In this document: in pieces, positions 12,230 through 23,285 of the stretch | Numbering within the stretch: the first letter of the stretch is position 1 | Layout: every line of letters begins with the position of its first letter | Assembly (NCBI GenBank): GCA_037176905.1 | Contig: JBBBWG010027179.1 | Span: 1 to 64,000, forward strand | Length of the DNA: 64,000 nucleotides | Origin: Azolla pinnata | Lineage: Eukaryota > Streptophyta > Polypodiopsida > Salviniales > Salviniaceae | Direction of reading: 5' to 3' | Translations under genes and position numbers: made by a program | The notes under the pieces: generated by a model | What the model was told of the DNA's origin: nothing | Databases searched by the model: none | The model's input: only the letters and a program-made list of their open reading frames with translations

Positions 12230-12826
12230 AAAGAACAAATTCCGCATCGTTCTTCATGAATTTTGGAAGAATTTGTCGAGTCCGCCTACAACCTCGTCAG
12301 CTCGCAAATTTTCAATGGTTGATTGTGCACCGATCTATTGCAGTAGGCACATGGCTTGGTAAAACAGGGCAGAACCCTTCTTGTAAATTATGTGATCATG
12401 AACGGAAAAACACAGTATCATTGTTTAGAGGGTTGTATGTATATGCAATATATTTAGAAAACGATACTTCGCATTTTGATATAAAAGGGAGAAGAATGAA
12501 TGTTTACACGGGGTTCAACAGCCTAATCCTCTTTGATATATGACAGTGATTTACACATTCGAGCTTTTTACCTTTACAGTTTTTTATACACGGATATTGA
12601 TTGTACTATTACATCCTTTCTCATCACAAAAATGTAAAGGCAGATCTCTTTCCTAGTTGGAAACTCTTAGTGTCTATTTATACTACGTGGGTGATATTGA
12701 AATCCAAATGTGCCAATGTCTTTCACAACAAATCAACACCTGTTGTTGATGCAATTAAGGAAATTGTGTCCAAACTTATTCACACTTTAAAAGGCCAATA
12801 TGATAACATATTATTCTCATTTGTTT
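12230..12826 (+). mobile_element. LINE-type (non-LTR) remnant with zf-RVT-like C-terminus
   Basis: The plus-strand frame around 12236-12420 reads as the zinc-binding tail (zf-RVT) of plant non-LTR reverse transcriptases: FQWLIVHRSIAVGTWL followed by PSCKLCDHERKN, matching the family pattern F-W-x-R-x-L-x-T, then CxLC. A second piece at 12601-12826 reads WVILKSKCANVFHNKS, like the W-x-x-W-K-x-R-x-x-x-x-F-N-N-K segment that follows zf-RVT. No reverse transcriptase core or endonuclease is present, the two pieces are separated by stops, and the left side runs into the TGCA repeat. This is an old 3' fragment, not a gene. Confidence 0.55.
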
Positions 12827-12997
12827 GAGATACATAATAATATTGCTATATGGAAATTTTTCTCCTCCTAGGTGGCTTTTCCCACCTCCCTAGTAGTAGT
12901 TACACACAATGTATATGAATTTCCCATTCGGGTTACTGTAGCCATTTGGCATTGCTTATAAGTAATGGGATAAGTTTTGGAAAAAAAAAAATCGACA

Positions 12998-13335
12998 TCA
13001 TGCATGTGTATGTGCATATGTGTGCATGTGCAAGCATGTGTGCAATGAATATGTGCATGTGCATGTATGTGTGGCGTACATGGATGGTGTGGATGGGTAT
13101 GTGCATTTGCATGTGCGTATCTGTATGAGGGTCGCCTGCATGTATCTATGTGGTGCGTGCATTTGCATGTGTGGATGCGTATGCATATGTATGTACATGC
13201 GTCTCTACAACTCGCATCACATCGGAGATGTGTATGTATGTGTGCATCTGCATGCATGTGTATGTGGCATGCGTATCTACATGTATCTTCATGTATGTGG
13301 TGGGTGCATCTGCATGTGAGTGTATGTGCATATGT
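12998..13335. repeat. Second TGCATG-type alternating block
   Basis: About 340 bp of TGCATGTGTATGTGCATATG words, more diverged than the 11.6 kb block but with the same alternating purine/pyrimidine character. Open frames over it are repeat shadows. Confidence 0.8.
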
Positions 13336-15262
13336 ACTTCCATCCACTTTGCAGTTCCTGCAATTACCCGAATAACTAGATAAAAAGGCCAGATTCTGGA
13401 TTCGATGTACTTTACGATACACTCGTGTTCGACTACACACAAGCTGCATGAGAGATGCTTGCAAGGTTTCCATAATCATGATAATCTCCCGACGAATGAA
13501 TCAGATTCCAGCTCTCGATCATCTCGACTTGACTCGCAGATGAAAAACCAGCAGAGTGGCTTCGATCTCTGTTACCGATGCGACTGAATCAGTGAGATCC
13601 TTGCCATCGACGTACAAAGAGTTCTCGCTGTCGACAGAGAGTTACAAGCCAGCTTCTGGATTCGGGTGCAGTCCGAGATTTGGTAAGTGCATCGATCGAG
13701 ACTACCCAAAACAAGTTCAACCCCAAAATCTGACAAACGTTATCTTGCGCTAAGCATCGACAAAAGTCAAAGCCAAAGCTTCCCAGTGCCTCCATCTTTG
13801 TCCTTCACATTGTCTGCCATGGTCCGTAACCTTCAGTTCACCGCTAGTTTTGGTTGACGTCTCAACGAGCGTCTCCAAATGAGGGCAGTTTAAGAAACCT
13901 CGTGCTTCTTGTTATGAGAACAAAATGGAATCCTTTCATTAGTTAAAGAGAATACAAAGAGAATGACCTAGCAACTATGGCAGATATAACCAAAATGGTG
14001 GATTCTATGCGCACCAATCTTGGTTTGCCATATGATACTTAGTACAAACATGACACTGCCTCTATTCATGAGCACAACCGGATCAACATTTCCTTGCATT
14101 GTATCCTACTGACTCTTGATTGTATGGACTAACAGACTCTAGCCATGTTGTATAATCTCCATTACATATCGTTACAAGGATCTGCGAATATCACTTGACC
14201 CGATTAAAAGAGGGCCTTCCCATTGTCGTCGGTTCATCATATTCTCGGTTTAATCGATTGTTCGCCCCTGAACCGACACAAGGGCAACCTCGATTTCCTC
14301 TGCCTAAGTCCACACCTTCTTGATGATTGACGGTTCGTAATACCACCCTTTTAAATGGCCAGATACTTCAAACGTCTACAAGACAACAAATAAATAAAAT
14401 CGTTTTCCTCTTTTTGAGACACCTTTACCTTTGGTTAACACAAAAGGTGAACTAGTTATTAGATCCTCTGCCTTTTTACAAGGTTTCCATGACTCTGTGT
14501 CCATGCGGTAGCCTTGGATCGAATGATCTTTGTCGAGGCACCTTCTTTTGAAGTGAAATCCGGGGTTCAAGTCCAGCTAGTGTTGGATCGAACGATCTTT
14601 CCAAACAAGCATTCGGGTGATTGGGGGGGGGGTCTCGGAAGTATCTGCTTAGGCGAATCAAGGAAATCCTAGTAACGACAAAACGATGTTGTCTCCTATA
14701 CATTCCAAAGTTGTGCGGGAGCTGGTCTCTGGCTTGTACATATACTCAAACCTTCCTGGTGAAGCTGGAAGAACTAGCTAGTACCATGACAAGATGCATC
14801 ACATGGTAAGTAGCATATTCGGTCGGCATTATTGGCATATGTTTTCTATGATTGGCTATCAATCATGTTTGGCTCTTTATCGAAGAAACCCCAATTGCTC
14901 CGATTCCTAGATATATCCGGAACACGCCCCTGCTCTGCCAGTGAACACGAGCCACAGATACTTTTAACATAACAAAAGGAGAGATGCACACAAAGCTTTG
15001 CAATGAAAACGGGGAAGGTTCGAACAACGCTCTACGAGCATTATTAACCTGACCTGTATGAAGTCCTGATTGATCGATAACGATCCAGGCACCCAACGAT
15101 CATCAGATTGATGTGATCGAGGCACCCAACGATCGTCGGATCGATCCGCAAGCATCAGACGAAAGCTTCCGTGACTCTTGTTTTTTTTTTCAGTTTCTGC
15201 ATCTTCCAACGCCTCGCAGCTAGCTTGCTTTTGCGCCTCTGGTCTACTTGTTTCTACGGTCA
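13336..15262. other. Spacer between the JmjC and CGS genes
   Basis: No gene is supported. Small internal repeats occur: a GTTGGATCGAACGATCTTT-like motif twice near 14510-14600, and GGCACCCAACGATC twice at about 15090-15135. A G9 run lies near 14625. I found no tRNA, no transposon ends and no recognisable protein. Confidence 0.5.
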
Positions 15263-15490
15263 ATCTTCCAGCTCCTCCAAAGGTTTCTTCCGGTGCCTCT
15301 CCAGTTTTTCTTCTGTTTCCGCAACTCCTCCAAAGCTTTCTTCTAATAATGCCTCTCCAGTTTTTCCTCTGTTTCTGCAACTCCTCCAAAGCTTTGTTCT
15401 AGTGCCTCTCCAGTTTTTCTTCTGTTTCCGCAACTCCTCCAAAGCTTTCTTCCAGTGCCTCTCCAGTTTTTTTTTTTTTTTTTTTCTGTT
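15263..15490. repeat. Minisatellite, four copies of about 53 bp
   Basis: The motif TGCCTCTCCAGTTTTTC recurs at 15294, 15350, 15403 and 15456, each followed by a variant of TCCGCAACTCCTCCAAAGC. Units are about 53-56 bp and end in a poly-T run. The plus strand is pyrimidine-rich. It is about 0.7 kb upstream of the CGS start codon. Confidence 0.85.
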
Positions 15491-15621
15491 TCCACGGCTC
15501 CATCAAGCCCGATCACAACGGCAGAGCTGATCTAAAATGCTTGGATGCAAGAGACAAGATCCCAGATGCTTCAAAAAAAAAACCAGAGGAATCTTTCCCT
15601 CCTTTCCTCTTTCCTATGTAT

Positions 15622-16062
15622 GCATAAACACAATGTGCATATACATACACATGTATGCATGCATGTGAACCCCCCCCCCCCCACACACACACACACAGTG
15701 TGTATACACATGCATCCCTGCATACATGCAGCATGTGCGTATGTATGCATGCATGTACGTACGTGTGCATGCATGTATGTATGCATGCATGCGTGCGTAT
15801 GCATGTGTGCATGCGTGTCTGTGTGTGTGTGCGCTTGCATGCATGCGTGTGTATGTATGTGTGGGTGCATGTATGTGCGGTTGTATGCATGTGTGTGCAG
15901 GTATGTGTGCATGCATGCGCATGCATGTGTGTCGGTGTATGTGTGCATGCATGCACATGCATGTGTGTCGGTGTATGTGTGCATGCATGCACATGCATGT
16001 ATGTGCGTGTGTATGTATGTGTGCATGCATGTATGTATGTATGCGTGTGCATGCATGCATAC
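15622..16062. repeat. Third alternating TGCATG/TGTATG block next to the CGS promoter
   Basis: About 440 bp of GCATGCATGTATGTGTGCATGC words, with a C-run plus (CA)n at 15669-15698. Part is organised as longer units (about 46 bp, GCATGCACATGCATGTGTGTCGGTG-type) near 15905-16000. It abuts the candidate TATA box of CGS. Shadow open frames of up to about 380 codons here run into the CGS first exon but are not supported as coding. Confidence 0.85.
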
Positions 16063-16063
16063 C

Positions 16064-16074
16064 TATATATATAT
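16064..16074 (+). promoter_or_regulatory. Candidate TATA box of CGS
   Basis: TATATATATA lies about 80 bases upstream of the CGS ATG and directly after the TGCA block. A start near 16095 would give a short leader of about 58 bases and would exclude the ATGs at 16073 and 16082, which lie out of frame. Inference from position. Confidence 0.4.
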
Positions 16075-16152
16075 GGCAGCGATGGGGTCATCTTCTGCGC
16101 CAGGGTTTCGCAGAGAGGAAAGGAACAGGAACAGGAATCGCTCGCGATCGCC

Positions 16153-16668
16153 ATGGCTTCTCTCGCTGCTTCCTTCTACGGCTCGCCCTCGCCGGGCGCT
16201 TCCGGTGCGATCCAGCATCCTCCGCAGCCGCAAGAGTTCAGATCCGATCCCTGCTTCGCCAGATCTCCTCCCTCCTGCAGTTACGGCGCCGGCGGCAGCT
16301 ACGCGGGAGCAAAGAAGCAGCCATCGCCATCGCCATCGCCATCGCCATCGCCGTCCTCGTTTGCTGCCTGGGGCTCCGCCTCCTTCTTCTTCGTCCCCCC
16401 CATCCCTCGCTTCCCGCCGAACTTCGTGCGCCAGCTGAGCGTGAAGGCGCGGCGCAACTGCAGCAACATCGGCGTGGCCCAGGTTGTGGCGGCATCGGCC
16501 ATGAATCCGCCTCCCTCTACGCCTACACTTGTGCTGGAGAATGGAGCCGGGCCGACCAAGATGCCGGTGTCCACCCTGATCCACGAAGCTAATGATACTA
16601 CAGCTAACGATCCTCCTTCATCTCCTCTTCCACGTTCTTCTGCGATTGCTACTGCTGCTGTTCACGCA

Positions 16669-16726
<58 letters not shown>

Positions 16727-19700
16727 CGTCTTCTTTCACACGTAAAATGCATTCTCTCTCCCTCTCGTCTACCACATTCTCTCTGAACTAGTGGGGTAAA
16801 CTCAGAGTTACGTTACCATAGTTCAGAAACCACAGACATTTTGGCTGGGGTGTCATGTACAGACAAGGAATTTCTATCCATTCTCTTAACTTAGTCACAC
16901 ACAAGCTCAGCTTCTATCCCCTCGATCCAGTGGTGATTTACCTTCATCCTCATTTTCGGTAAAAGTTTAGATGCATCATCATTTTTTATCATTCGAAACG
17001 TACACACTTCGAGTGTGCCTAACCATAGACTGCTTCTGCCCTTCTCATTGCTTGGAACAGCTATTTTGGACTAGGATCTAGGCTGGCAAAAAGTATCTTT
17101 TTTTGTGCAACTTCTCATTATTAGTGGCAAGCATAGACTGATTTGGTATGTGAAGGTTTGCTCGTACACATGCAATACGTTCAGCATTTTTTTTAAAGCA
17201 TTCAAACCTCTGTAGCTTTGTTGCTGTCGAGAAACTCACGTTTTCAAGGTGCATCAAAATATTTCACAAAAGATGGTTTTTTGTACAACTTTTACGAAAA
17301 TGAATAATGAAGCATTTTTTAATTCATTTCCATGCATGGATGCAGTCTTTCAACAATGCACTTTGAGCATATAAATCTCTCTAGCTGTCTTTATATTGGA
17401 AAAGTCACATAAAATCTGAGATATATTGAACAATATTCCAATAATTTCTTTTCTGTACACCTCATGAAGCTAAGTAGCAGCTTTTGTCAATAAATCTGGT
17501 ATTCATAGCTTTAGAGCTCTTCAAAATGCTGAAAGCACAACGTGGAAGCGTTGTGTATATATATATGAGATGCTTTGAGTGCCACAGTCACTACTAGTCT
17601 TTTTCTGGCTTCATCAGAAGTTTCATGAAAGGTTTCTACTTCAGGATGCATATTGGTGCTTAGATGAGCCCCCTTGTCTGAAGAAAGTCACAGAGATTTA
17701 AATGCTCACTATATTATGGATTAATTAGAAGTATTACATTATACATGTATACCCGCGAATACCACATTTGCTAACGCTTCTTCTCATTGTTTAGCTCATC
17801 CAAAGTTGTACAGAAGTCGTCTTTATGGAAGCACGGATTCTAGCGATTGCATAATCCTAACCTCGCAACATACGTGCTCATTGTTGAGCAAGTCTGATGT
17901 TTGCTCTCCATTTGCATCTGTGCTGTAGGTTCTACTCTAAAGAGATCAATTCATGAACAAGTTGTTATGAGAAAACACTTAATTTTAACTTCTGTGAGAA
18001 TTTACACTATCCTTAAAGAGCTCAATGTATACAGATGCTATAATGGGAATAGTCCATGTAGTTCAATTATTTATCTTGCTACAATATGGGGATATTTATT
18101 TGATTCTGCAGGTGAACGAGGTGGACGTCCTAAAATTTCTGACTCTCTAACAACCCCAATCGTTCAAACATCGACCTATACTTTCCAGGATACTGCTGAG
18201 CTGATTGCCTACCAGGTAATTGGATATTTTTTGTGCTGATTAAACAACAAAATGGAACGCAAGGTGCTGTAGATTTGTTTGATAAAAATGCGGGTTAATG
18301 CATAATAACGTATCATATTGTGCCGTCGGTAACAATCATGTCATAACGTAATCGCTGGGGGGTTAAGCTCCACTAATTGCATTAGGCATGTAGATTTGTG
18401 AACATGGAGGAATTTTCACAGACATTATGCTGAATCTTGATGCTGATTCTGTGTACTATAGCCCCAACATTTACCATGTTGGAAGGGTGGAGCTATAGGC
18501 ATCTCATCCCCTAATTGGTGTTGGCCAGAGGAAAGAGAATACTATACTTTGTTTTTGTTGGTTCTGTAATGCTAGTTTCTTTTCTATCCCTATGATTCCG
18601 GTGGTTATGAACATTGAAAGGTTATTCCTGTGCTACTTCATTGTTGTGTGAATCTCCTGAGGCTTCTTCACACAGTTATTTCATAACCTGATGTACTGTT
18701 ATAATAAGATATGGGACATCAGTGGCAATATGGCTTGAATGTGATCTAGAATTTCCATAAGCTGTTAATTTTATGCCTTTTTCTGGAAGGAACCACTATG
18801 GAATCCTTAATAATCCATAAGTTTGAAACTCGGGACTGTTAACTTCTTGGTTAACTCGGTAATTATAAAAGAACTGCGGAAATTGTTGGAATGTCCATTG
18901 TCGTATGAGGATCAAATGCAGATTTTTTTGCTCTTCATTTGCTTTGCTTCTACACCTGTTACTACATGGTTGTCAGGAGGGAACCTACACGAGTTTTGAG
19001 TATGGACGTTATGGTAATCCAACAACTCAGACTGCTGAGAAAAAAATAAGGTGAGAACTGTGGATAATAAAATTTTTTGAGCTCCTGGATTTACTTTCAG
19101 GAACGATGCCATTAAAATTTTCTTTCTGGGTATTGTTTGTTGGAACTTCATTTGTAATCTTGTGATGACAAGACAGTGTGGGTTTTGATGCAGTGCACTG
19201 GAGGGTGCAGAGACAACGTTGATGATGTCATCTGGTATGAATGCAGCAACGGTTATGTTACTTGCGTTGGTTCCAAAAGATGGCCATATTGTTACGACCA
19301 CTGATTGCTATAGAAGAACAAGGCAGTTTATTCAAACTTTTCTCCCGAAAATGGGTGTAACGGTTGGTTTCAATCTCTTTCTTTTAGGAATGCATTCTGC
19401 AAATATCCTCAGACATGCTAACAGATATTGTATAATTAATTGCAGGTTTCAGTTGTTGACCCAGCCGATCTGACAGCTCTTGAACGTGCTTTGGTTAATA
19501 ATAAGGCATCGACATGAAAATCCATTAATTGTATCAAGACTATTTCATTCAACCAATCACTAACTTCTAAAATCATTTTGTTTTGATAGGTCTCCATTTT
19601 CTTCTCGGAGTCCCCCACAAACCCTTACTTAAGATGCATTGATATTGAAGCTGTATCAAAACTCTGCCATGACAATGGTGCTTTGGTTTGTATTGATGGT

Positions 19701-21907
19701 ACATTTGCCACTCCTATAAACCAAAGAGCCTTAGAGTTGGGTGCGGATATGGTGCTGCATTCTGCAACCAAGTACTTGGCTGGACATAATGATGTGGGTT
19801 GATTTCTCACTGTTTCAAAAGCAAAGGTGATTTAACTGATCTTCCAAGAATATATTTCCATGAACAGGTGCTTGCAGGTAGCATTAGTGGCTCAAAGGAG
19901 GTTATTAGCGCTGTGAGAAATTTGCATAACATAATGGGCGGTGTTATTGATCCAGTAAGTAAATGCACTCGACTTGTCATATTTCAACTCTAGAGTTTAT
20001 AGTGCTTATATATGTATTGTTTTTATGGAATTAGAACTCTGCATACTTGATTATACGGGGCATGAAGACTCTTCATCTCCGAGTTAAGCAGCAGAATGAG
20101 ACAGCTCTGAAGCTTGCACAAAAACTTGAGCAACACCGTAAGGTATGAATATAAGGTTCTTTGTTTGCATGGTAATATATACCGTTCTAGGAGAGATGAT
20201 TCGTTTTCAGTGGAATTTCTTTCTAAAAGTTGAGCATGTGTTTGGGGTTTATAAAGTTTAACTTGCTATATTCTTTACCTCAAGGATTTGATGTTCCGGA
20301 CATATTTTCAGCACAGGTTTTCGGTAGGACTAAAAAAGTATTCAGATAGTTGAATGGTTTTTTTTACGAATGCTATTATATCTCCCTAAATGTTTGTGTA
20401 AAATGCATATCTTGGTACCCCTGACAGTGTTGGTGAGATTCTCGTAGCACATGTTGATTGAACCAACAATGTCAAAACTCTTAACTGAAGAAAGGCCAAC
20501 TGATCTTCAAATACGAACTGATGCTGACCTATCTCAAAGTTGAAGTCGTCATTCTTCAATAACCGACAAAGACACATCCAGCTCTAACTTAGATCTTAGC
20601 GTTTAAAAGTTGAATGCATGGTGGTACAGTTCATGTTCATGTTCATGCTAGGTTGCCCCATATACTAGGAAAGATGGTTAGGACCAAGAAATATGCTTCT
20701 TAATGCTATTATACCGTCTAATGTCATAAGCTATTGTCATGTGTGATTTAAACAGAAGTTAAATGATGGTATGGGAGATATGTTTTCAAATATGTCAGGC
20801 AAGATGGTCATGGCATATACTGTCTGGTGCTATATTGTTTTCCCCCGTTTAGCTAATCATGCTGGTGAATTGGTAGATCATATCAACAACCATGTCAGCC
20901 TGGTCTTCTGGCATAGAACATGGATATCATTGGATATAACTCCAATAATTCCCTTAAAGGATTACGAATTTTCAATCTGTAATGGTGGTTCAAATTTGAC
21001 CACCAAGATGCCTTGTCTATGCTATATATCCTTTCTTATAATTGGTCACTTTCACAGTGCTGAAAAACTGATATATCTCAAGGATTTCAAAAAGTGCGAG
21101 ATACAGTTTTAAATCTTCCATTCATAATATTTGTAGTATTTTGTCTATAGTGATTCATCTTTTTCTAACACAACCTGACTTGGTGTTTTGTTGGTATCAG
21201 GTTGTTCGTGTACATTATCCGGGCCTGGAGAGTCATCCAGAGCACTACATTGCCAAACGACAAATGAGTGGCTTTGGTGGTGTGATCAGTTTTGAGGTAT
21301 GATTGAAGGATTTGAATGGATAAAATTAGAAGGCATTTCTTGATCAGCAGAGATTAGTGACTATTTTGAGTGAACTACAGGTGAAAGGTGACTTGGAGGC
21401 CACATCAAGATTTATTGACTCGCTAAAAATTCCATACATAGCGCCTTCTCTTGGGGGCTGTGAAAGCCTTGTGGAGCAACCAACCATTATATCGTACTGG
21501 TAGGTGTCTCACAGCTAAACAAAGCCGTTCTGTGTTTTTGTACAAGAATCGTTGGAATCAAGGAAGATTAGCTCAGCTTTGTAGTTTCAGGGCGTTTAAC
21601 CTTATTATATGGTTTAAAATTTAAAGATTTTGTCTAATATAGGTTTAGAGAGTTTAGAGTTAATAGGGTAGGGTATGTCTGCCAGATCAAAGTAGAAGTC
21701 TCGAATCTTCAAGGCTAAGATTTTTTGCAAGTAAATGTAGGAGGTTTTTATGCATTTACCTTCTCCTTTTCTTTGGAAAACAGGGATCAAAGTCCAGACG
21801 AACGTGCTAGATTGGGGATCAAGGATAACCTCGTTCGCTTTAGTTGTGGAATAGAGAGTTTTGAAGACCTATACGATGATATCCTTGTGGCGCTAAAAGC
21901 TGTTTAA
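16153..21907 (+). CDS. CGS1: Cystathionine gamma-synthase, chloroplastic
   Basis: Eleven exons: 16153-16669, 18112-18215, 18977-19050, 19194-19362, 19446-19505, 19590-19793, 19868-19954, 20035-20142, 21201-21296, 21381-21499, 21784-21907; 1662 bp, 553 aa. It makes cystathionine from O-phosphohomoserine and cysteine, the committed step of methionine synthesis in plastids. The N-terminus (about 90 residues, Ser/Pro/Ala-rich with a PSPSPSPS run) is a transit peptide. The MTO1 peptide [11 protein letters not shown] is at residues 100-110. The fold-type I PLP core follows: [51 protein letters not shown], and the PLP lysine K369 in [11 protein letters not shown], ending in [15 protein letters not shown]. 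The exon 5 donor is GC (AAG|GCATCG); using it keeps the family's residues. The ATG has a strong context (GCCATGGCT). The length is near the plant norm (about 560 aa). The MTO1 region shows this is the regulated CGS1 type. Confidence 0.96.
16450..16482 (+). promoter_or_regulatory. MTO1 nascent-peptide autoregulatory element in CGS exon 1
   Basis: The codons for [11 protein letters not shown] are identical in protein sequence to the Arabidopsis CGS1 MTO1 region. There, S-adenosylmethionine makes the ribosome stall a few codons downstream and triggers mRNA decay. Here the peptide is followed by [10 protein letters not shown] instead of the Arabidopsis IVAAKWSNNP, so the stall-site context differs. 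Conservation of the element is seen directly; the regulation is known only from Arabidopsis. Confidence 0.85.
16673..16723 (+). repeat. (TC)n run at the start of CGS intron 1
   Basis: About 25 TC dinucleotides start four bases after the exon 1 end (CGCAG|GTTTCTC). The pyrimidine run therefore begins within the 5' splice site region of a 1.4 kb intron. Confidence 0.9.
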
Positions 21908-22944
21908 TGAAAAGATCCCTCCTTCAAAGCGTTGTTCTATTCTAGTTTCCACATGGATGTTAAAGTTTGAGGTGTGTAAGTTTTCCAAAGTGAACGTAAT
22001 AGAAAAAGTGGTGTAATCATATTGTCTCTCAAAACCCAAGGTTATTAAAGCGTTGCAAGGACCGTAACGTATATTATGAATGAGGCGAACAAAGCTCTCC
22101 AAAAGAATTTTTGAAGGCAGAAGCAAGAAATCTGTGCCATTTTCATTTTCACTACGAACCTCAAATGTTACCATGTGGTTTTTACGTACAAGAAGGGGCG
22201 TTACATGAGCGATCATTGCGCAAACGATTGGGTTAGATTGTAGATTTGTAGCTAAGATCTCTTGAACGTATACAGAATACAAACCATTTTGTGATTAATG
22301 TTGCTGATTTTCTCGGTTATGCCAATGCATGTATTGGTGCGTAGTCCCCTTTTAGCCAATGTATGTAGCACGATTGTGGCTCTTAAGGCATCGTACTAAC
22401 GATATTAAAAGTATATGATAGCCATGAGGGATCATAATAATTGGAGAAGGCTATAATAATTGGAGAGGGCTTGTGGCCAGTTAGCATGGCAAAGTCAACA
22501 ATCAACTATCATTTTGAAGTTGTAAAATCGAAAAGCTTGCAAGGGCTCAGCCTCGTAGAATGGATTAATAATCTCAACACAACACCATGCATGATTGGCA
22601 ATAAATCTCAATAAAGCAAGATCACACGAGAATTGCATGAAGGGGCCAACCGGATCGACCGGCATCCTTTCCTACATCCACAAAAACAAAAATCAGAAGA
22701 TACCTCTTCTCAGCTACTTTTGTCTGAAAGCGCCAGCATTTTGTGGCCTATATTGCAATGCTTCTGAGATCATTCAATTACTCATCCAAGGGATAAAGAA
22801 TCAATCGGTTTCTAACAGTCCAGCACTTTAGGGCGTTTCCATTTGGTATTCCAAGATAATAATGGAGATTGGACATTGAAAACAAAAGTAGATACAGAAA
22901 TGGTCAATGAAATGAGGCTACAAACATGTCAAATCCTTGGAGTG

Positions 22945-23285
22945 CCGTGGGTTTTAGTAGAAGATATCATTACTCCGCTAATCTCATTCCTTACAAGGAT
23001 TGATTGAGATTAGCAGATGACATCATTACTTCGTTACTTCGTGGATTGAGATTAGCAGAAGATATCATTACTTCATTTGCATGGATTCATTGAGATTTGT
23101 AGTGGAAGATTATATCATACCTCACGCTAATCTCATCTCACTGAGATTGTAAATAAGATATATCATTACTTCCTGCAAATCCCATACACCTTACATGGAT
23201 TGATGGAGATTTGAGTAGAAGATATCACTACTTCACGCTAATCTCATTCCTTACATGTGGATTGATTGACGTGAGTAGAAGCATG
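22945..23285. repeat. Diverged tandem repeat, about 60-75 bp units
   Basis: Phrases such as GAAGATATCATTACTTC, GCTAATCTCATTCCTTAC and GGATTGATTGAGATTAGCAG recur about five times in varying order and spacing. The pieces CTAATCTCA and TGAGATTAG are mutual reverse complements, so the array can also form hairpins. Copies are considerably diverged. Confidence 0.65.

Noticed and set aside
11421-12247. Long open frames on both strands (poly His/Thr/Cys/Met, up to 324 codons)
   Set aside because: They are translations of the TGTGCA repeat, run through the N gap, and show no domain; all frames of an alternating repeat stay open.
12868-13479. 203-codon minus-strand frame rich in His, Thr and Cys
   Set aside because: Covers the second alternating block; composition is explained by the repeat.
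14566-14576. GGTTCAAGTCC, a match to a tRNA B box
   Set aside because: No complementary T-arm stem around it, no A box at the right distance and no cloverleaf; at most a chance match or SINE trace.
15513-16791. Open frames of 148-378 codons over the TGCATG block near CGS
   Set aside because: Repeat shadows. Only the part from 16153 in the CGS frame matches a protein family; the upstream frame is not supported by a transit peptide or conservation.
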